Assembly: GCA_031283485.1 (NCBI GenBank)
Contig: JAITBR010000066.1
Location: 1 to 11,136 of the forward strand
DNA from: Puniceicoccales bacterium
GTDB lineage: Bacteria > Verrucomicrobiota > Verrucomicrobiae > Opitutales > LL51
DNA: 11,136 nt
Direction of reading: 5' to 3'
In this document: positions 6,185-11,136 of the stretch, one piece after another
Position numbering within the stretch: the first letter of the stretch is position 1
Layout of the letters: each line of letters starts with the position of its first letter
Made by a program: the position numbers and the translations under genes
Notes under the pieces: generated by a model
What the model was told of the DNA's origin: nothing
The model's database searches: none
What the model saw: only the letters and a program-made list of their open reading frames with translations

Positions 6185-6954
6185 AATTCAACGTCGATAA
6201 ACAGCCCAACGGGAGCATGGTCTGAACCGTATGCATCGGCGTATATTTTCGCTTCGATGATGCGTTGCCGTAGCGATTCACTGACCAACACATAATCAAT
6301 TCTCCAGCCAACATTTCTTGCACGCGCATTTGCACGGTATGACCACCAGCTGTACTGCCCCTCTTCCTGTGGATGTTGGAAGCGAAATGTATCGATGAAT
6401 CCTCCGGTCAGAATATTCGAGAATCCGTGCCGCTCTTCATCCGTGAATCCGGCATTGGAATGATTTTGTTTCGGATTAGCAAGATCTATTTCTTGGTGCG
6501 CGACATTAAAATCTCCACACACAATTGTGGGTTTAATCACGGCCAAATTGCAGATAAATTTGGTGAATTTTACATCCCACACCTGCGAACGGAACTTCAA
6601 TCTGGCCAACTTCGCTCCAGAATTTGGGGTATAAACATTCACAATGAAAAATTGACCATATTCCAGCAAAATAATTCGACCTTCATGATAATCGGTTGTT
6701 GCTTCAACTTCGATCAGCGTGGAATGCGATATCGGTTTGTATTTCATAAAAATTGCCGTTCCCGCGTAGCCGGGGCGCACAGCAGAATTAAAAATCTTTA
6801 CATATTCTGGAAGAACAATTTCTGGCATCTTGCTTGGAGACGCTCTGATTTCCTGCAGACAAATTACATCCGGATCCATCCGCTTGACCGCATCAATTAG
6901 CCCTTTTGAAAGGATAGATCGCAGTCCATTTACATTCCAGGAAACAATATTCAT
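6181..6954 (-). CDS. xth: Exodeoxyribonuclease III (AP endonuclease, ExoA/Xth type)
   Basis: This base-excision repair enzyme cuts DNA at abasic sites and removes 3'-blocking groups; it is magnesium dependent. At 257 residues it has all family landmarks: SWNVNGLR at 5-12 (Asn7), LQEIRA with Glu35, the VNVYTPN segment with Tyr108, CGDFNVAH with Asp148 and Asn150, RIDYVL with Asp220, and GSDHAPV with Asp245 and His246. Length and motif spacing match Xth/ExoA. No Shine-Dalgarno sequence precedes the ATG at 6954. It converges on the metallo-hydrolase gene, with the two stop codons overlapping (CTAA, 6181-6184), so no terminator can lie between them. A candidate promoter is at 7015-7041. Confidence 0.96.
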   Translation of the reverse strand: MNIVSWNVNGLRSILSKGLIDAVKRMDPDVICLQEIRASPSKMPEIVLPEYVKIFNSAVRPGYAGTAIFMKYKPISHSTLIEVEATTDYHEGRIILLEYGQFFIVNVYTPNSGAKLARLKFRSQVWDVKFTKFICNLAVIKPTIVCGDFNVAHQEIDLANPKQNHSNAGFTDEERHGFSNILTGGFIDTFRFQHPQEEGQYSWWSYRANARARNVGWRIDYVLVSESLRQRIIEAKIYADAYGSDHAPVGLFIDVEF

Positions 6955-7014
6955 GTGAGCAAACGATTTTTATTTGCAGTAAGTATTTAATAAAATCTTT
7001 CCCTGGCGACATTT

Positions 7015-7041
7015 TTTATATCATCAACCTACCAACATCAA
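7015..7041 (-). promoter_or_regulatory. Probable promoter of the exodeoxyribonuclease gene
   Basis: On the minus strand TTGATG (7041-7036) is followed after 15 bases by an extended -10, TGATATAAA (7023-7015). Transcription would start near 7008, giving a leader of about 54 bases. The core TGATGATATA also occurs at the transporter operon promoter. Confidence 0.4.
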
Positions 7042-7207
7042 TTGCTGCATTAAATCCAATGTGGCGTGATTTTTTGTTTTTTTACAACAATGATTCCCCG
7101 CCTAGGGAAATGAAATGGTTGAATTATTTCGCCAATTGGTGCATTTTCCACTGAAATTTTACTTGAAAAATACACTTCTTCCACTAAAAAGCGCCCATCT
7201 TTGTTCG

Positions 7208-7283
<76 letters not shown>

Positions 7284-7495
7284 GTGTTTATGCGGGTTTG
7301 CGGGAATCAGCCAAAAAACACAAAAATCACTGTACTAGTTCTGTGCTGGTTTTTCCGGGTACCCTTTGGCCCTTTACCCGCGCATCAATTACCGCTTTGG
7401 CTGCACATCTGACTTTTGGGCCGCGTATCATTGGAAGGAGGCCTGTCCAGCTGTACTTTTGGCCGGATGCCCACCGACGTTGGTCAACAATACCG

Positions 7496-7595
7496 GGGCA
7501 CGGCGCTGAACCGATGGCATTTCACCGGGGCGGAATTTAAATTTATGAGTCCTATCCCTAGGGCACAGCGGGAACAATGGCATTCCGCAGGAGTG
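7496..7595. repeat. Degenerate direct repeat pair, about 35 bp
   Basis: The copies begin GGGCACGGCG (7496) and GGGCACAGCG (7561). Both continue with a GAAC core, then an identical ATGGCATT, and end in related G-rich sequence. Offset is 65 bases. One two-base indel separates them. It is an old duplication or two units of a decayed tandem array. Confidence 0.55.
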
Positions 7596-7622
7596 AGACG
7601 ATGTTCACGCGGCAGCATTTTC

Positions 7623-7751
7623 GGCCCACATATTTTTTCGACTCTCATTCCAGAAAAGTCGCCTTTTGACTCATATGTTTCCGGCCCGCATTTCGAAAAA
7701 CCCGCCTTTGAGGCTCGTATTTTTTTACCCACATCTCAGAAAAGTCGCCTT
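7623..7751 (-). repeat. Three tandem copies of a 43-bp repeat
   Basis: Read on the minus strand, units start at 7751, 7708 and 7665 and are each exactly 43 bases long. All begin AAGGCG, followed by a T-rich run, ATG at unit positions 18-20 and an A-rich block near 27-35 ending in ATATG or ATACG. The outer two share 15 identical bases (CAGAAAAGTCGCCTT on the plus strand, at 7651 and 7737). The middle unit is more diverged. Stops and frame (43 is not a multiple of 3) argue against a protein repeat. Confidence 0.75.
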
Positions 7752-7943
7752 CAAAATCTTCAAAACTGGAATGGGATCAGTGCGTGAAAAGTGAGGAAAC
7801 CTAGTGCTGAAGTCGTTACCTTTGCGAAACTAATTGAGCAAAAATTCTCGGCTCGCGTTCCTGTTGCTCGGCTACTTCGACATTCGCCTCACTCGCAACT
7901 AGTTACGTTGCAAAAAAGATCGCTACCACTCGGGAATAAAATC

Positions 7944-8159
7944 GCAAAAATCGGCAAGATCGCTGGTCGCGAAAACCAGCGGAGATCATCGGGCACAAAA
8001 ATATCTTGATCGCAAGAGCATTGCCGATGATTATTGCCATCTTCGAATTTCCCCCATCTTGTTGCCCATGGTGCGAAATTGTCGTAAGCCTCTTGTCTGG
8101 GCTGGTCATTGATTGCAAAAATTGGCAAGATCACTGGTCGCAGAGTGTCAGCGGAGATC
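7944..8159 (+). repeat. GATC-rich direct repeat pair, about 45 bp
   Basis: Copies at 7944-7987 and 8115-8159 share GCAAAAAT[CT]GGCAAGATC, CTGGTCGC and CAGCGGAGATC and differ by one indel and a few bases. A shorter related piece follows at about 8160-8190, ending GGTGGAGATTAC. The first copy contains a perfect 7-bp hairpin (CGCTGGT/ACCAGCG). Six GATC sites fall within about 240 bases (7918, 7958, 7984, 8008, 8129, 8156). Confidence 0.65.
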
Positions 8160-8185
8160 GTTGTTCGTGAAGGTATCGGTGGAGA

Positions 8186-9415
8186 TTACTGCCAAAGGAG
8201 CTGCATCGGAACGGCGAATAATCCCTCCCCAATTGCGTAGGATAGCGTGCCATTGTACAGCACGATGCCATTGAAAACTTTTCCGGCTGAAATTTTTTCC
8301 CTGAACCATTTCAGGTGCTTGAAATCGTCCTTGGAAATGTTCGTCCCCGCCTTAACCTCGATGCCAAGCAGGTCTCCGTTTGCACTTTCTAGCACAAAAT
8401 CGATCTCACGTTTATCGTGATCGCGGTAATGGTAAAGTCTGATAACATCATCCTGTGCAGCAAGTTGCGCCGATAATTCATTGAATACCATGGTCTCCAC
8501 TAGCTTCCCGACACGATCGGAATCCAGCTCGATGGCGTCCAAATTCCAGTGGAGAAGCGAGGCCATCAGTCCGCTATCGGCCATGAAAAATTTGTCCCTC
8601 CCGCTGACCCTGGCGTAATCCGTCCAGGTCCACGCCGGCAAAGTGCCAACTATGTACATCATTTGCAAAGAGTTAATGTATCCGCGGAGCGTGCCAACGG
8701 ATATCCCTAAACTCGCCGCCAGCGACGATTGGTCGATGAATTTGCTCGACCAGCCGGCGAGAGCTTCCAAAAGTTTCACTAAAATATCTCGCCTGCGAAT
8801 GTTGCTGAAATCTAATAAATCCCGCATAATTAAGGCGTTAGCGTAGCTCAGGTGCCACTTTTTTCTGCCATTGTCCGACAGGTTGAGCACCTCCGGGAAC
8901 CCGCCTCGAAACGCAATTTTCAGCAAATCTTTCCTGGACAACTCGCCGTCAGCGTTGCTAAAATCCAGTGCAAATGCACAGGAAATGAAGTTCGGCTGCC
9001 TTCCAAAAATTTCGCCCGGTGTCACCGAAAAAAGTTCGACGTGCTACACTCGACCGGCCAATGATTCGCTGACGGTCGGCAATGTCTGAACATTTGCGGA
9101 TCCGGCGAGGAGAAATTGGCCGTAGCGCGTGTCTCCGTCGACGACCATTTTTATCGCGGAAAGCAGTTCCGGCGCCCGCTGAATTTCATCGATTATTGTC
9201 AATGATCTGCCGCTGCGAACGAATGCGCCGGGGTCACTTTTGGCAGTTTGCAGCATCTTGGCATCGTCCAGGGTGCGATAGGTCGCATCGCCGCCCGCAA
9301 TCCGCTTCGCCAGGGTAGTCTTGCCCACCTGCCTCGCTCCGCTCAAAATCACAACCCTCCGTTCCTGGAGAGCCAACCGCACCGTTTGCTCTTGCCAACG
9401 TTTTATGAACTTCAT
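8186..9415 (-). pseudogene. AAA+ ATPase with DUF4143 domain, interrupted by in-frame TAG
   Basis: One continuous frame of 409 codons encodes a protein of the common ATP-binding/DUF4143 family, usually about 400 residues. ATPase part: Walker A GARQVGKT at 26-33, Walker B LTIIDE at 72-77, sensor LLAGSAN at 102-108, then SESLAGRV. Codon 124 is TAG (9046-9044). The frame then continues HVELFSVTPGEIF as the family does, with the winged-helix-like region, FFMADSGL and a C-terminal nuclease-like domain (REIDFVLE then IEVKAG, a PD-(D/E)XK pattern). In relatives a glutamate follows the GR-[VIM] motif, so GAG to TAG is the likely change. The role of the family is unsettled. ATG 9415 is chosen over TTG 9421. 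The downstream part could restart at GTG 9025. Pseudogene is most likely; amber read-through is possible. Confidence 0.85.
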
Positions 9416-9442
9416 GGGCAAAATACTTAGTGAACCGTCCCA

Positions 9443-9557
9443 AAATGCAAGAAAATTTTCTCTCTAAATGCAAAATAAAACACTCTCTAAATTAGAAATA
9501 GAATGTTCTCGAAATGCGCAATAGAATACTTCCGAAATTGCAAACAGAATACTCTCT
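9443..9557. repeat. Five tandem 23-bp iteron-like repeats
   Basis: Units start at 9443, 9466, 9489, 9512 and 9535, each exactly 23 bases. All begin AAAT or AAATT/AAATG and most contain A-rich sequence, GAAT near positions 13-16 and a CTCT or TTCCG end. Neighbouring units differ at several positions. The array ends 28 bases before the ATPase remnant's ATG, so it covers its promoter region. Length, spacing and order recall plasmid iterons or a repeated regulator site. Confidence 0.8.
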
Positions 9558-9614
9558 AAACGATGGATAACTCAAAAAAAACATCCGGAATGAAAACTAC
9601 ACGAATCTGACGCT
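9558..9614. other. Short spacer between the 23-bp array and the hairpins
   Basis: It begins with what may be the start of a sixth, decayed unit (AAACGATGGATAAC). Nothing else is recognisable. Confidence 0.3.
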
Positions 9615-9646
9615 AGGCCGCGCGTAACCAATATTCCGCGCGGCTT
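9615..9646. terminator. GC-rich hairpin, possible terminator or element end
   Basis: GCCGCGCG (9617-9624) pairs perfectly with CGCGCGGC (9637-9644) across a 12-base AT-rich loop. An outer A-T and a G-T pair extend the stem, and TTT follows on the plus strand. No plus-strand gene ends nearby. On the minus strand it lies after the small gene at 9839-10099, but the T tract is on the wrong side for that direction. Confidence 0.4.
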
Positions 9647-9648
9647 TC

Positions 9649-9731
9649 ACCCAGGCAACCAACAAGCCGCGCCCGACGAACTCCCTTAACTCTCCGTTTC
9701 ATTGGCGCGAGAGTACTACGCTTGCCTGGGT
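9649..9731. other. Structured 83-base element bounded by a 10-bp inverted repeat
   Basis: ACCCAGGCAA (9649-9658) and TTGCCTGGGT (9722-9731) are exact reverse complements. Inside, CGCGCC (9668-9673) pairs with GGCGCG (9704-9709), and an alternative stem ACTCTC/GAGAGT (9689-9694 with 9709-9714) shares one base with it. Nested stems could make a folded RNA or a cruciform. No known RNA family is recognised. Confidence 0.45.
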
Positions 9732-9838
9732 TGATCAATCCTTTGGAAATCTGCATCCCCAAATAACCCTGCTATGCGGTCATCGGGGACATTAATTTCA
9801 TACTCCCCTCCCTCGAGTGCTGTCACTTTCCTTTCGTC
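9716..9838 (-). other. In-frame 40-codon extension after the TGA
   Basis: Directly after TGA (9841-9839) the same frame reads DERKVTALEGGEYEINVPDD, then RIAGLFGDADF and a short basic tail, ending at TAG 9718-9716 inside the structured element. Codon choice and composition look protein-like. It could be the lost C-terminus of the small gene or a separate tiny gene starting at GTG 9826, for which AGGA lies only two bases upstream, too close to be convincing. Confidence 0.4.
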
Positions 9839-10099
9839 TCAGTCTTCCGCTTCCTCCTTTTCCTCATCACACGCCCATAGCCTTGCAAAAGCAATGATCT
9901 CGGGGCAATCCCTCTCCCGCACGCATGCCAAATTGTGCCTGCTAAATATTCCAGCTATTTCACTATTTTCGAATCCTAGCGAACACCGACCCAAACGCAA
10001 ATCTTCTTCAAAGTGCCTGCCATCTCTGTTCAGCTTGGCGGGAACTCGATTGAAGTATATTTGTGCAGCATTGCCCAATGTGTATGCATATAATTTCAT
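9839..10099 (-). CDS. Small unrecognised protein ending at an in-frame TGA
   Basis: This gene encodes 86 residues starting MKLYAYTLGN, with charged, cysteine-containing sequence and an acidic tail (CDEEKEEAED). The ATG at 10099 has a good ribosome site, AAGGAG, nine bases upstream and lies 29 bases after the stop of the larger unrecognised gene, so the two probably form an operon. No family is recognised and there is no signal peptide or membrane segment. The frame continues for 40 further codons past TGA to a TAG at 9718-9716; that extension looks like protein, so the gene may be the front of a 127-residue protein with a nonsense change. Confidence 0.65.
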   Translation of the reverse strand: MKLYAYTLGNAAQIYFNRVPAKLNRDGRHFEEDLRLGRCSLGFENSEIAGIFSRHNLACVRERDCPEIIAFARLWACDEEKEEAED

Positions 10100-10128
10100 G
10101 ATGACTTACTCCTTTTAGCTTAAATTAA

Positions 10129-11136
10129 TTAGCTCTTTGCTTCAAGAAACACAGTAAATTCATTCCTTGCAACAATGGCATGTAATTGCTTTCTTTTATC
10201 CATTAAATCTTCCAGCAAACGTCCCCTAATAGTATCGCGCACGGCAAGACATGCATCCACAACACCCTGCAATGCTGCATTCTTTGAGGTATTTTCTTCC
10301 GGGGTTAACCGTATTTGCTTTCTTACTTTTCTCTCTGCTGCAGCGTTATCTTCCACTGCTTTTACCCTTTCAGCAGCTTCAATTTGCCCTTTCAAGCCAG
10401 CTAAAACAGGATCCATTGACCGCTTAACAAGCTCGACTTCGTGCATTATCACTGCATTTTGGGTGACAGCATTAAATCGCTCTCCAAGGGAAACACCAGA
10501 AGGAGGATTTTCAAAAGCTAACAGCAGCCTTTCACAGCATTCCCTATCCTCCATTTCTGCATTACAAAATTCCTTGCACCGATCACGCCTTGCTCCGAAT
10601 TTTGCCGAGTTTTTGCCTGCTATTTGTATAGGCACGTCTAAAAAACCAATTGGCCTTAGGCTTTCTGCTGCATGTCTCTCACTAGTTAGCATAACGCAGT
10701 GCCCAAGATCTGGAGAATAAACAAAAACTCCCGTTACACTCGCCGATAACCCAGCGGGCATCAGCAAAAATTCGCGCTGATAGTCGTGAAAAAATTGACA
10801 ACCTTCACTGTAAGAACCCACCATACTCTCATTTTTTCTGCCCAAAAAACCAAGTAAACCCCTTTCGGCATTAGCGAAATCCACGCCAAACAAGTGGGTG
10901 CCGAAAATGCGAGCGTGAGACACGCCCGTATATCGCGTTATCACCTTAATCGGTGGAGGAAACATGCCCGCTTTATCCACACCCCTGACGAACATCGTTG
11001 CGGAGGAGGAGGCCAAGACAGAGCGCCTGGACAGAGCGGGGACGCCCAAAGGCTGGCCGCTTTCATCCGTGGCTGCATAGGTGGTCCCCTCATCCGCTGT
11101 TCTTACCATGCCCATCGGCTCTAAGGCTTCAAGACC
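10129..11136 (-). CDS. Unrecognised protein with coiled-coil-like C-terminus, cut by the right edge
   Basis: The frame is open from the right edge to TAA at 10131-10129, 335 codons. An ATG at 11115 would give 328 residues, but it lacks a ribosome site and the seven codons before it are also open, so the gene probably starts outside the window. The first half is a mixed, non-membrane sequence with GTHLFGVDF (72-80 from that ATG) and FHDYQREF (109-116). A cysteine cluster (Cys180, 184, 193, 194) follows. From about 222 to 315 the sequence is strongly helical and rich in Ala, Glu, Lys and Arg, likely a coiled coil. I do not recognise the family. It leads the small gene at 9839-10099. No signal peptide is visible in the part present. 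Confidence 0.75.
   Translation of the reverse strand, partial: GLEALEPMGMVRTADEGTTYAATDESGQPLGVPALSRRSVLASSSATMFVRGVDKAGMFPPPIKVITRYTGVSHARIFGTHLFGVDFANAERGLLGFLGRKNESMVGSYSEGCQFFHDYQREFLLMPAGLSASVTGVFVYSPDLGHCVMLTSERHAAESLRPIGFLDVPIQIAGKNSAKFGARRDRCKEFCNAEMEDRECCERLLLAFENPPSGVSLGERFNAVTQNAVIMHEVELVKRSMDPVLAGLKGQIEAAERVKAVEDNAAAERKVRKQIRLTPEENTSKNAALQGVVDACLAVRDTIRGRLLEDLMDKRKQLHAIVARNEFTVFLEAKS

Larger units (their letters stand above)
7284..8185. other. Repeat-rich stretch without credible genes
   Basis: About 900 bases between the tRNA and the ATPase remnant. Open frames here are short, lack ribosome sites and overlap each other on both strands. The stretch holds a pair of ACTTTTGG words 43 bases apart (7412 and 7455), a duplicated block of about 35 bases (7496 and 7561), a 43-bp tandem array (7623-7751) and a GATC-rich repeat pair (7944 and 8115). 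A 6-bp inverted repeat CGGGTA/TACCCG flanks 7356-7380. By eye it is more GC-rich than the genes to its left, suggesting a different origin. Confidence 0.6.

Noticed and set aside
7484..7732. 82-codon minus-strand frame in the repeat region
   Set aside because: It runs through the 43-bp array, whose length is not a multiple of three, so repeats are read in different frames; no ribosome site.
7623..7751. 43-bp repeats as a CRISPR array
   Set aside because: The units are contiguous and diverged, with no unique spacers between identical repeats and no cas gene in view.
9443..9557. 23-bp repeats as a CRISPR array
   Set aside because: Units abut directly without spacers.
9613..9708. Short minus-strand frames through the hairpins (about 30 codons)
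   Set aside because: Too short, GC-rich by structure, and without support as a transposase fragment.
10973..10981. TTATCCACA, a perfect DnaA-box consensus
   Set aside because: A single copy inside coding sequence with no neighbouring boxes or AT-rich unwinding region; it encodes ordinary residues (VDK) on the minus strand.

Overview
The window comes from an AT-rich bacterial chromosome that uses the standard genetic code: every intact gene reads through with TGG for tryptophan and ends in TAA or TAG. The L28 protein (MSRVC start, GGIGTHV, PNLQ) recalls the short L28 of the Chlamydiota/Verrucomicrobiota group. That placement is from memory and tentative. The right half, with interrupted genes and decayed repeats, looks like a genome losing genes or a former mobile region.

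Positions 1-2591 (minus strand) hold a tightly packed operon. A lipoprotein-type polar amino-acid binding protein is followed by its permease and its ATPase, then a small secreted protein of unknown role, then an unrecognised gene cut by the left edge. Junctions after the first overlap by a few bases. Divergently, from 2704, run a CPBP-family membrane protease and a transaldolase whose ribosome site overlaps the protease stop. A 500-base gap (4457-4958) contains a 16-bp palindrome and, on the minus strand, what looks like the tail of a lost gene. Ribosomal protein L28 and a WalJ/YycJ-type metallo-beta-lactamase-fold protein follow. The latter meets exodeoxyribonuclease III tail to tail with overlapping stop codons.

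A tRNA with anticodon CAT (7208-7283), most like the lysidine-modified isoleucine tRNA, marks a change of character. Beyond it lie 900 bases with no believable gene. They hold at least three families of decayed repeats: a 43-bp tandem array, a pair about 35 bp long, and a GATC-rich pair of about 45 bp. Next comes an AAA+/DUF4143 ATPase broken by a single in-frame TAG, its reading frame also open for 98 codons past its TAA. Five 23-bp iteron-like tandem repeats sit just upstream of its start.

The right end holds a strongly structured 117-base stretch, a small gene whose TGA stop is followed in frame by 40 plausible codons, and a larger unrecognised gene running off the edge. The best targets for follow-up are the two or three in-frame stops, the iteron-like array, the structured element and the lost-gene tail beside rpmB. 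I do not see a complete, recognisable new defence or mobile system.
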